Virus record (IMG/VR): IMGVR_UViG_3300030060_004007
Span: 1 to 48,272 of that record
Strand: one strand, 5' to 3'
Length of the DNA: 48,272 nucleotides
Origin: a virus
This document shows, one piece after another, positions 33,414 to 41,426 of the stretch (its first letter is position 1; every line of letters starts with the position of its first letter). The notes below the pieces were generated by a model. It worked only from the letters and a program-made list of their open reading frames with translations, was not told the origin of the DNA and did not search any database. A program made the translations under genes and the position numbers.

Positions 33414-35072
33414 TCATCCAACTCTCCTTTCTGTTCTTCTATCTACGTTATTATTAGCGGCTTCCTTGGGTAAACCTTTAGCCCGATTAGGTGGACCTAC
33501 ACTCATCTTAGGTTTAGGACTTTCTCCTTTTACTTCCGCAGGTTTACCTGCTTCAGCCATTGTTGGTCTAGTTCCAGCCTCCATCATTTGTCCTAATTGT
33601 GATTGGTCGATATCTGTTCCAGCATAAGGGTCTGATTCAAATACTTCTTCTTCCTTGGATTCTCCACCTTCTGTATCTGGTTTAGGTTCAGGTTTAGAAT
33701 AAATGAATTTACCATTTTCATCCATATCAACTTCAAATCCGAGATTCTTAATTTGACCAGCGATATTAACTTCAATTTCTCTTTTTCTCATAGTTGCTAT
33801 TTCATCTTCTTCTTCAGAAGGTGGTAGTACTATATCCCAATCAGTTACACCAAATTGTCTAACAATAAAAGGGAATACGTATTTATTCCAAACGTTTTGA
33901 GCCATTTCTACTGCTCTATTAGTAACAAGTATTTGCATCCCTTCGTTATTCAACCCACCACTAGTAGAGTTATCTGCCATGAAGATTTTACTTACACCAT
34001 AGAATGCAGCAACTCTATCTCTCAAGTCTTCTTTAACCGAAATATAATCCATTTCTTTTAATGAATCCATGAACTTAACCCACTCAACAGAACCCCTTCC
34101 GTTCTCTGCTTCTATTCCCATAACAGGAATAAAGTGGGCATCTTGCTCCATCTTTTCTTTAACTCCTCTCCAAAATGTTCTCATTGATTCAATATTCCTT
34201 GTTTGAACAGCAAGAAGACCCTTTGGCATTCTAGCCTTAGTATATGCTTGATTGATATAATTCTCCATAGCAAGTAAAGTAGTCAAATGATTCCACATTG
34301 TTACTACAGGACTTGTTCCATAAAGGCGGCTAGGAGAATATTTACTAAAGTGAAGAACTTCTCCTTTGATAAAATGCTGCTCAGAACCGTGAGCTCTATT
34401 TATGTAATGGACTGGATATAAATCACCATTACATTCTCCGCACTTCTCATGTGGTGAGACTACTGATACATGTCGATGGTGAATACAAGTAAAGGATTCA
34501 CTTCCTTTATTACCGTCTTCATCACAAACAATTGCCATAGAAACAGGGTCAGCACGATACATTTGTTTAATGCGGTGCGCTCTGATATTACCATTACCAT
34601 CAATAAAATATTCTTTAACTAATACAAGATAAGCGTCATCCATAATATTCAGGTCGTCCTCTAGTTCCTTTAGAACATCAATGAACATTTGTTCAGCATC
34701 ATTAACATAAGAAGATTGCATGAATTTATCAGCATATTTTTTCTGCATTTTATTTGGTTTATGTAAATTTAATGACTGGCACTCAGAACACTCTTTAACA
34801 AAATTATCATGTTCATTACCACAATCATGACATTTAACTTCAAACCTAGGGCTCCATTGATATCCTCTTCTGAAAATTTCATTCTTTAATTGTGTAATAC
34901 AGGTCCTTAAAATAACTGAACTTTCAGCTACATGGTAAACTAAAGGGCCAGTCATCATTAAAGGATGATGTCTTTCTTGTATTCCCATTTGATAGACTTC
35001 TCTATCAGCAGGGACAGGGGTAGTTTTTCTAAAGAAATTAGATATAGAAAACCTCCTTTTTTCTTCAGTCAT
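33414..35072 (-). CDS. Portal protein with Cys-rich inserts
   Basis: The 552-residue protein forms the dodecameric portal, by location after terminase and by internal sequence. Evidence includes HFIKGEVLHFSKYSPSRLYG and SPVVTMWNHLTTLLAMENYI, a stem-helix region of the kind typical of portals, then MPKGLLAVQT and VAAFYGVSKIFMADNSTSGG and MQILVTNRAVEMAQNVWNKY, all familiar from HK97/SPP1-type portals. Two probable zinc sites are inserted: C81-x2-C84...C95-x2-C98 (CHDCGNEHDNFVKECSEC) and C196-x2-H199...C211-x2-C214 (CIHHRHVSVVSPHEKCGEC). The C terminus is Pro/Gly/Glu rich and probably disordered. The start overlaps the stop of the LAGLIDADG-type gene by ATGA. Confidence 0.82.
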   Translation of the reverse strand: MTEEKRRFSISNFFRKTTPVPADREVYQMGIQERHHPLMMTGPLVYHVAESSVILRTCITQLKNEIFRRGYQWSPRFEVKCHDCGNEHDNFVKECSECQSLNLHKPNKMQKKYADKFMQSSYVNDAEQMFIDVLKELEDDLNIMDDAYLVLVKEYFIDGNGNIRAHRIKQMYRADPVSMAIVCDEDGNKGSESFTCIHHRHVSVVSPHEKCGECNGDLYPVHYINRAHGSEQHFIKGEVLHFSKYSPSRLYGTSPVVTMWNHLTTLLAMENYINQAYTKARMPKGLLAVQTRNIESMRTFWRGVKEKMEQDAHFIPVMGIEAENGRGSVEWVKFMDSLKEMDYISVKEDLRDRVAAFYGVSKIFMADNSTSGGLNNEGMQILVTNRAVEMAQNVWNKYVFPFIVRQFGVTDWDIVLPPSEEEDEIATMRKREIEVNIAGQIKNLGFEVDMDENGKFIYSKPEPKPDTEGGESKEEEVFESDPYAGTDIDQSQLGQMMEAGTRPTMAEAGKPAEVKGESPKPKMSVGPPNRAKGLPKEAANNNVDRRTERRVG

Positions 35073-36571
35073 TCTTCTTCAGCCTCCTGTGGTCCAACAT
35101 GTTCAAATAAATAATCAGAGGCATCATCTAAACTAGACCACTCCTCTTCACTTAATTCATATCCTTCAATTATACCTTCTAATTCATCAATAGCGTCATT
35201 TAAATCTTCTTTCACTATAACACTACCAATTTGTTCTAATTCATCCATAACACGCATTTTACTATTCTCCTTATATTTGTGAATCTGTTCTACATCTATA
35301 TTGTCTTTAGAAAAATCATAATTAATATGGTCAGCATGATTCGCCCATTTCATTAATTTAAAAAGCTCTTTCATTCTTCCTTTTGCCCAATCTTGCTTTT
35401 TATGGTTTTTCTTTATTCTAATTAATTCAGTAAGAATATCTGCATTATCACCCTTCATTCTGAAATAAGGACGACATTTTTCTAATAATTTAGTTATATC
35501 ATTTTGAGAATAAAAATTTAGCCGCTGAACAGCCCTTGTAGCTTGGGGTGATTTTTGGTCAAGGTGTAATTTACCAATACCTAATTCCTTATGTAATTCA
35601 GTAACAAACGCTTTACCTCTATTACCTGTAGCTATAATGCCTATTCTCGGATTATGGTTTCTATCCATTGTAATGTACCCATCAGAATCAATGAATGCAG
35701 CAGTATAAGCATAGAGGTCTTTCTTTATACCCATAGGTAATTTATAGTATTCCCCATCTACATTACTAATATTCATCTTATCTGCAACTTTACAAATTAT
35801 TTGAGGGGAGGCCCTTCTATGTAATTTATCAGGTAATCGGTCATATATCTGCCTAGCAGATATACCTTGGTTCTCACATACACTTTTTAAAACGAAATCA
35901 TCTAATTGTTTAGAAATATTATTCTTTATTACTTGATTAGGAATACCAGTTACAATTTTTCTAAAAGACCTTTTAGCATTAGTCATAGATTTAGTCAAAG
36001 AGGAATAATTACTATCATAATTGTCGCCTCTATGTAGCTCTGCTTCCCAATATTTACAAAGAGATTCTATAACTTCCCTCCTAGTTTTACCATCTTTAAT
36101 TGAATGTAATTTCTTTAAATCTGATTCAGTATATCTCATTTGTCTAAGAGGGGTTTCATATGGAGCAAGCCAATAAATAGATTTTATACAGTCACCAAGA
36201 TGACTAGAATAAGCCACAATTAAATTCTCTATAGCCTTAGTGAATATTTCCTTTTCTTCCCCCTTTAGGGTTCGTCTATGTTTCTTAAGTTCCTTGACTA
36301 TGGTTGGAATTGTTTTATCGTTAATTTTGTACTCTTTTGGGAAAGAAGAAAGAGTAGATTTAGCTTCCGTAACATTAATGTTATATTTTTTAGATACACT
36401 CATAGCCACTTCATAATCATCCATTATGGGTATAGAAGATATCCAATTTTTAATAGTAGAAAGTTCAGACATAATGTCTTCTTCTTCATCCTTTAGCTGG
36501 GCATATTCTTCTATATTTTTAGCCTGTTCTCTAAGATTATCTCCTTGTTCACCTTTAGAAATTAAGCCCAA
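35069..36571 (-). CDS. LAGLIDADG-type protein between terminase and portal
   Basis: The product is about 500 residues. Near residues 290-305 it has LYAYTAAFIDSDGYITMDRN, a single LAGLIDADG-type motif, followed by the alpha-beta body of such endonucleases (IGIIATGNRGKAFVTELHKE, QRLNFYSQNDITKLLEKCRP). One motif implies a homodimer. A winged-helix-like segment precedes it (DDFVLKSVCENQGISARQIY). The first 220 residues are helical and unfamiliar, and the C terminus is very acidic. I favour the TTG start at 36571, five bases after GGAGGTGG; the GTG at 36580 overlaps that site. The ORF overlaps the terminase end by 17 bases and the portal start by 4, so it is expressed with them. It may be a mobile homing endonuclease or one recruited for packaging-related cutting. 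Confidence 0.65.
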   Translation of the reverse strand: MGLISKGEQGDNLREQAKNIEEYAQLKDEEEDIMSELSTIKNWISSIPIMDDYEVAMSVSKKYNINVTEAKSTLSSFPKEYKINDKTIPTIVKELKKHRRTLKGEEKEIFTKAIENLIVAYSSHLGDCIKSIYWLAPYETPLRQMRYTESDLKKLHSIKDGKTRREVIESLCKYWEAELHRGDNYDSNYSSLTKSMTNAKRSFRKIVTGIPNQVIKNNISKQLDDFVLKSVCENQGISARQIYDRLPDKLHRRASPQIICKVADKMNISNVDGEYYKLPMGIKKDLYAYTAAFIDSDGYITMDRNHNPRIGIIATGNRGKAFVTELHKELGIGKLHLDQKSPQATRAVQRLNFYSQNDITKLLEKCRPYFRMKGDNADILTELIRIKKNHKKQDWAKGRMKELFKLMKWANHADHINYDFSKDNIDVEQIHKYKENSKMRVMDELEQIGSVIVKEDLNDAIDELEGIIEGYELSEEEWSSLDDASDYLFEHVGPQEAEEE

Positions 36572-37973
36572 ATAAACCACCTCCCGCTATCACTGGCTGT
36601 GGCTCCTTGTTATCAAAGATTTCCATGTCGTCCAACAAAATAAATGATTCTAACATATCATGAGTTGCAGAATTAGCAATAGCAAGCCCCATCACTAAAT
36701 CATCATGTGCTCCTACACCTTCAAACTTACCGTTATCGGTTATACTAAACATAGATAATTCTTCAACCACATTATCGGTAACTTTTCTTGATTCATCGTT
36801 ACCTCTAGGAAAAATAATTTTGCCGTTCTCAATATTCATCTGCAAATTTAAGATGATTTCTTCTTTCTTACGGCGGGTCATAGTAACATCTCTAATATTC
36901 AAATCAGTTTCATTACGCAACTCTTGAGTAAAAGATTTAGCAAAAGTATTAGTTTCAAAGTAAATAGCATCTGGCTCAAACAATTTACCAATCATTTTTA
37001 TTTTATTGATGTTTTCTCTAAATTCAACATTTTTCTGTCTATCAACATATATTATTCTTTTATTTCTATCCTCATCTACCTCTAAAACAATAATAACATT
37101 ATAGTCACCATCCGTTGAGATAGCAGGGTCAACGCCAACATAATATGTATATCCTGCATCCTTTCTATGTCTTAATCTAAGAATGTCACTTTTACCTAAT
37201 TGTTTACAATTGTCTATGTGCTCCTGCCCAAATAAGGCAGTTCCTGTAGATATAGGAATACAAAGATATTCTCTAGTAAACTTAAGAGAACCAACCTCTT
37301 GCTTCCTCTGCATTAAATTATCATAACTCCACCTTTCAGGCCAAAGTGGTTCATTGTTTTGATTAAGACAAGGATAAGTTCTAACGGTGTAAACTTTAGC
37401 ATACTCATCACTAGCTAATTGTGCAAAAATATCAGTATAAGTAAAGGGAGTTCCAATCATTCTAAGGGTTGCTGTATGGTGAAGTGTGGGAATCATGTCA
37501 CCAAAAAACCAATCAGTGACTTTCTTAATAGCAGTAAGACTGAATTCTTTCAAAGGGTCGTCAATAATTATTTCTTGAGGATGAAGCCCACGAATTTGAG
37601 AACCAACTGAACGCTCAAGGATAGAATTACCATTAGTGAGAGTAATGTTACCAACAGCCCATCCCCTTGATGGGCGAAAATGAGCAATAGTTTCATTGTT
37701 GAATATTTTATCAATTTCTCTCATGTGAACCATTGTCTGTTTATGGTTAGAAGAAATGTATAGCATCTGATATGGGGCAGGCTGAAAGCATAACTGCCAT
37801 ACAGCCCAAGAATGCATAAACACGGATTTACCGTGGTCACGACTACAGATTACAACAGTTCTATCAGTAGATTTCATTAAATCTAACCACTCTTGATGAA
37901 AAGAAGTAAAATCAAATCCTAGAACTTCAGTAAAAAAATATGGAAAGGAGTTTTTGGACATCTCCAAGTCCAT
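36555..37973 (-). CDS. terL: Terminase large subunit
   Basis: The 472-residue protein is the packaging motor ATPase/nuclease. It contains Walker A C43-SRDHGKS-50, Walker B EIIIDDP (134-140), a coupling segment MIGTPF (172-177), and the RNase H-like nuclease acidic residues Asp282 (YYVGVDPAIS), Glu340 (AIYFETNTF) and Asp424/425 (AHDDLVMGLA). The usual start signature SFPYFFTEVLGFDFTSFHQE is present. No intein interrupts the ATPase motifs. The ATG at 37973 lacks a ribosome site, while a CTG at 38003, ten codons upstream and in frame, sits five bases after GAGGGTGAT and would add LLEDLDFSKQ-like residues. The gene lies between small tagged proteins and the LAGLIDADG-type ORF. Confidence 0.92.
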   Translation of the reverse strand: MDLEMSKNSFPYFFTEVLGFDFTSFHQEWLDLMKSTDRTVVICSRDHGKSVFMHSWAVWQLCFQPAPYQMLYISSNHKQTMVHMREIDKIFNNETIAHFRPSRGWAVGNITLTNGNSILERSVGSQIRGLHPQEIIIDDPLKEFSLTAIKKVTDWFFGDMIPTLHHTATLRMIGTPFTYTDIFAQLASDEYAKVYTVRTYPCLNQNNEPLWPERWSYDNLMQRKQEVGSLKFTREYLCIPISTGTALFGQEHIDNCKQLGKSDILRLRHRKDAGYTYYVGVDPAISTDGDYNVIIVLEVDEDRNKRIIYVDRQKNVEFRENINKIKMIGKLFEPDAIYFETNTFAKSFTQELRNETDLNIRDVTMTRRKKEEIILNLQMNIENGKIIFPRGNDESRKVTDNVVEELSMFSITDNGKFEGVGAHDDLVMGLAIANSATHDMLESFILLDDMEIFDNKEPQPVIAGGGLFGLNF

Positions 37974-37990
37974 TTGTTTACTGAAATCTA

Positions 37991-38003
37991 AATCTTCTAA
38001 CAG
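37991..38003 (-). promoter_or_regulatory. Possible non-AUG (CTG) start region of terL
   Basis: A GAGGGTGAT ribosome-binding core ends four bases before a CTG at 38001-38003, in frame with the terminase. The downstream ATG at 37973 has no comparable site. The CTG-initiated frame is open from a TAA four codons upstream. This suggests a CTG start or an unusual coupling to the stop of the preceding gene at 38008. Confidence 0.35.
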
Positions 38004-38007
38004 GTTA

Positions 38008-38538
38008 TCACCCTCTTAGATTAATAAACCATTTTTGAACATCCCAATTATTACCATAATGTTCTCTAAAATGCTCAAGAACAGCATCTGGAATTACTTC
38101 ATCAACTTCAGGTTGTGTGCCTGTTTTCCATTGAGCTCCACCTCTAGTATATCCAGAAATAGTAGGAACCGATGGTTTGTTATCTATGGCTTTATCTCTT
38201 GCCATTTGTCCGTATTTCTTACCACCAACTGAAGCCTTAGTACCTCCTTTGTAAGCATACTCCTTACCTTCTTTACCTTGTTTTACAGCAAAACCACTAA
38301 TGGCTACTAATCTATGTTTATCTCCTTGTTGAATAATAACTCCAAACCATTCATCTACAGGATATTCTGCTGTTCTTGCATTATTACCCCTTAATTCATA
38401 AAGGTCATCTGGATTACTTACATCCCACATTTCCTTTACTTTAGATTCATCATTACCTAAAGCAATAACTTTCAGTTCTTCTCCGCCAGAAAGTCGTCTT
38501 AGTTCTGGATGGAATTTTAAAGCATCAAACCAATTCAT
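38008..38538 (-). CDS. N-tagged protein, possible GNAT-like fold
   Basis: The 176-residue protein begins MNWFDALKFHPELRRLSG, a variant of the recurring N-terminal tag. Its centre reads WFGVIIQQGDKHRLVAISGF followed by KGGTKASVGGKKYGQMARDK and ISGYTRGGAQW. A beta strand, a Gly/Lys loop of the form GGKKYGQMAR and a following helix are the arrangement of GNAT acetyltransferases, where that loop binds acetyl-CoA. This is a weak resemblance and catalysis is not established. The C terminus is helical (DAVLEHFREHYGNNWDVQKW). It directly precedes the large terminase. Confidence 0.5.
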   Translation of the reverse strand: MNWFDALKFHPELRRLSGGEELKVIALGNDESKVKEMWDVSNPDDLYELRGNNARTAEYPVDEWFGVIIQQGDKHRLVAISGFAVKQGKEGKEYAYKGGTKASVGGKKYGQMARDKAIDNKPSVPTISGYTRGGAQWKTGTQPEVDEVIPDAVLEHFREHYGNNWDVQKWFINLRG

Positions 38539-38762
38539 TATTTCACCTTGGTAGTCTCTTTACTTAAATGTCTAAGTGCCTTATCGTTTAATTCGTATAG
38601 ATGAAATAATTCTTTACTCTCACCTTCAACGTGCTCTTTACCAGTCATTAAAGTCCCATCAGGGTGTTTATGTGTAGGTCCAACCCATTGAACCGGTTTA
38701 CCATTTTCAAGATAAAAATGTCTTTCTCCTTTTCCTTTTCTCAGTATATCTTCCCAATTCAT
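38538..38762 (-). CDS. Small N-tagged protein
   Basis: The 74-residue product begins MNWEDILRKGKGERHFYLEN, another copy of the recurring tag. The rest, KPVQWVGPTHKHPDGTLMTG and KELFHLYELNDKALRHLS, looks like a small His-containing domain with a C-terminal helix. It overlaps the next gene by a single base and the upstream gene by 4 bases, so it is coupled to both. Function unknown; a small internal virion protein is the working guess from the tag. Confidence 0.55.
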   Translation of the reverse strand: MNWEDILRKGKGERHFYLENGKPVQWVGPTHKHPDGTLMTGKEHVEGESKELFHLYELNDKALRHLSKETTKVK

Positions 38763-39130
38763 GTTCCTTTCCTCCTCTTGTAAGTTTTACATGCGGCGCA
38801 TGTGGGCCTACATCTTTGTTTAGTCCCTTTAGAAGCATCTTTTCTTCCACAAGGTTTTGTTCCCTCTTTATCGTCTTCACAGGATTGACAGGAAACCCAA
38901 CCTTTCTGACCATCTCCACCTCTTCTTGAAAACCAACCATGAAGACCTTCTTTCTTTTCTCTAGCAAAATTATCTCCGGCTTTCTTTGTAGATTCTCCCC
39001 AATTAGCAGCACCAACTTTTCTACATTGAACTAATGCACCACTCGCATAAGCACTGGGCCATTTTTTATAACGAGATTTAACCTTGTGATAACAAGCATC
39101 CCTTTCTTTCTTTAATACTTCAAACCACAT
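38759..39130 (-). CDS. DUF5872-like basic Cys-rich protein
   Basis: I place the start at ATG 39130, just after the stop of the 763-aa gene and with AGGTGAT five bases upstream, giving 123 aa beginning MWFEVLKKERDACYHKVKSR. The longer in-frame start at 39169 would overlap that gene. The sequence HKVKSRYKKWPSAYASGALV with QCRKVGAANWG matches the pattern I know from DUF5872 proteins of marine phages and large DNA viruses. A C-terminal Cys-rich basic block follows: GWVSCQSCEDDKEGTKPCGR and CRPTCAACKTYKRRKG. Cysteines suggest zinc binding; net positive charge suggests DNA or RNA contact. The function of the family is not established. Confidence 0.72.
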   Translation of the reverse strand: MWFEVLKKERDACYHKVKSRYKKWPSAYASGALVQCRKVGAANWGESTKKAGDNFAREKKEGLHGWFSRRGGDGQKGWVSCQSCEDDKEGTKPCGRKDASKGTKQRCRPTCAACKTYKRRKGT

Positions 39131-39134
39131 ATTA

Positions 39135-41426
39135 TCACCTGAATAACGCCTTAATAGTGTAAACAGCATCCTCGTTTATTCCGAAGTCACTAGCAATAGA
39201 CTGATAAGAAGAAACAGCCTTAACTATTTTATTTACTTCCATTGAGGTTAAATCCATTTTCTTTTCCTTGTGTAATTTATTAATAACTAAGTCCATATCA
39301 GTTATAGAATTTAAAGACAATCTAGCCTTAACAATAGTTTCATTATTCATTTTTCTAATTATATCGTGAGCTTGGAGCATAGATAAATTAATTTCATCAG
39401 CTTTATGGAAATCATCAAATTCTTTATCTAATTCCTTATAGGCTTGAATTAAATCATCACTAATGTCATAAATTGGTTTATTAGTTTTAGAATCTCTTTC
39501 TCCTCCAATCCCTAAATAAGAAGTAAACTCAGGTGTATTGAGAATGTGTCTTAATTTAGTAAGTGGATAATTAATTGTAATACTTTCCTCTAAAGGTTTA
39601 ATGTATCCTTCCCATTGAGGGAATTTAGAAATAGACTCTTTAAGTTGTTCATCTGATAAATCTAATTCTTTCTTTATTTGAAAGAGTATATTACCAACAG
39701 ATTGCATGTTTTTATCATTCCATTCTGGACCAAATAAATCATCTAAAGCTTCTACTGCTTCTAGACCCTCTCTTAGAAATTTATCGCTCCAATATGTAGC
39801 ACCACTTTTTCTGGCCATTTTAATAAAGCTAGTTAATTCTTTAAGAGTATCAACATCAACAGCGTGTATTCCCTTTTCTAAAGAACGCCTTAAGAAACTA
39901 CCAACTGGGTCTTTGGGTTTTCTTTCACCAGATTCATCTTCTTCAAATCCTGATATCAGAGAAGTTAACATTGCAGCGTGTTTTTTAACCCATCTCGGTT
40001 TTTCTTTTTGTTGTACAAAATAAGGACTTGATACTGGAATAAGATAATATTCATTTATGGCATCTAAAAAATCATAAAATTCAGACCTTTCTTTTCTTTC
40101 TTCTGCTGAAAACTCAAGAGATGACCCCATTTGAGAAGGATACATAATCGCCCCTGCTGTTTCTGCTTCTTGTGTAGTAGCCGGGCCTTGACCTCTTCCA
40201 ACTCCAGATGGAGAAGTTTGATATGTAGTAAATTTGGTCCTGTTCTTTTCATCTGGTTCTAAAATTTTATCTAACTCTTCAAAGAATCCATCTAAATCAG
40301 TATTGATATTTTTATATTCGTCATTTATTCTCTCAACAAAAGGAGAAATGGGCAAAAAATAATTAGTAGTTTTATCTTTCTCATCTCTCCCCGCCTCTCT
40401 TAGAAAATCCTCAAACCACTCATCAAATTCATTAATGTTTGATTGAGATACTCCTATATTTTTAAGACCAGCAACTACTCCCTTACCTTCTTCCTGTTTG
40501 CCTTCTATCCACTCTTTAATTTCATCGATTTGTCCTTGAGGTATAGCTAGTTTACTGTAATCTTTATTATAATAATAATGGAAAATGGGGTCAACATCAG
40601 CTTCTGTCACCACTTTAGGTATTCTTTCTGAAACTACATTTCCTTCTTTTCTAGGAACTTGATATACCCCTTGTAATTCAGAAAAATACTTCAATATTTT
40701 AAGTGCATTATGCCATGATTTAGGTACATCTAGCTTCATAGGGTTTAACTTTACAATATATTTGATAGGTTTTGATAATTCCCCTTTAATTTCTTCAGGT
40801 AATTTCCCATATTTTTCCTCCACCTTACTGTATTTTTCATCAATTTTAGCCCAATATTCATACATGGCTTTTCTATTTGACCAATTACCTAAAGGTAAAT
40901 CTCCTACTTCTTTAGCAAAAGTAATGCGAATTTTACTTTTTACTTCCTTTGATTCTTTTTGTTCTTGTTTTTCTCCTGCCCAAGTGACTAAATTATCGAT
41001 ATTATCGTTTAACATCCCTCCAATATCAGGGTTAGCTTTCACTTCTCCAGCCATATACATTATAAAATTAAAGGGAGTTATCATTCCATCTTCATCTTTA
41101 CCTTCAATGTTTGAAGTAATTTTTAATTTTTTAAGTCTTAGTTCTAATTTATTAGTATCAATTTTTTGGGAATTAAGCATATCAAAAGTTAATGGCTGCC
41201 CACCATACTTAAAAAATAACTCTATTTCGTCTTTAAATTTAAAATCAGACTCAGTTAATTTGTCATATATGTCATCTGCCGCTTCTTCAGCGTCAGCCTC
41301 ACTCATACCTTTTTCTTTTAATAAACTAATAATTTTATCAGTTATGTCAAACTCATCACTACCTTGTGTAAACATGGTGTCTATTTCTTCTCTTTCTTCT
41401 GGAGTTAATTCTTTTTCAATAGCCAT
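39135..41426 (-). CDS. Large helical protein of unknown function (763 aa)
   Basis: The 763-residue product is acidic/helical throughout, beginning MAIEKELTPEEREEIDTMFT, with segments such as EADAEEAADDIYDKLTESDF and SLEKGIHAVDVDTLKELTSF. No signal peptide, membrane segment, metal site or catalytic motif is evident. It lacks the recurring N-terminal tag of its neighbours. Its size, lack of cysteines and proximity to another large helical protein (41426-43459) suggest a pair of internal virion or core proteins, or a protein injected with DNA. The TAATG overlap with the preceding gene indicates coupling. I do not recognise the family. Confidence 0.55.
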   Translation of the reverse strand: MAIEKELTPEEREEIDTMFTQGSDEFDITDKIISLLKEKGMSEADAEEAADDIYDKLTESDFKFKDEIELFFKYGGQPLTFDMLNSQKIDTNKLELRLKKLKITSNIEGKDEDGMITPFNFIMYMAGEVKANPDIGGMLNDNIDNLVTWAGEKQEQKESKEVKSKIRITFAKEVGDLPLGNWSNRKAMYEYWAKIDEKYSKVEEKYGKLPEEIKGELSKPIKYIVKLNPMKLDVPKSWHNALKILKYFSELQGVYQVPRKEGNVVSERIPKVVTEADVDPIFHYYYNKDYSKLAIPQGQIDEIKEWIEGKQEEGKGVVAGLKNIGVSQSNINEFDEWFEDFLREAGRDEKDKTTNYFLPISPFVERINDEYKNINTDLDGFFEELDKILEPDEKNRTKFTTYQTSPSGVGRGQGPATTQEAETAGAIMYPSQMGSSLEFSAEERKERSEFYDFLDAINEYYLIPVSSPYFVQQKEKPRWVKKHAAMLTSLISGFEEDESGERKPKDPVGSFLRRSLEKGIHAVDVDTLKELTSFIKMARKSGATYWSDKFLREGLEAVEALDDLFGPEWNDKNMQSVGNILFQIKKELDLSDEQLKESISKFPQWEGYIKPLEESITINYPLTKLRHILNTPEFTSYLGIGGERDSKTNKPIYDISDDLIQAYKELDKEFDDFHKADEINLSMLQAHDIIRKMNNETIVKARLSLNSITDMDLVINKLHKEKKMDLTSMEVNKIVKAVSSYQSIASDFGINEDAVYTIKALFR

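Noticed and set aside
36555-37973. Intein in the large terminase
   Set aside because: Walker A, Walker B and nuclease motifs are collinear at normal spacing; the LAGLIDADG motif lies in a separate downstream ORF.
39131-39169. Longer start for the DUF5872-like protein
   Set aside because: It would overlap the preceding gene by 35 bases and lacks a ribosome site, whereas ATG 39130 has AGGTGAT five bases upstream and begins with the shared tag.
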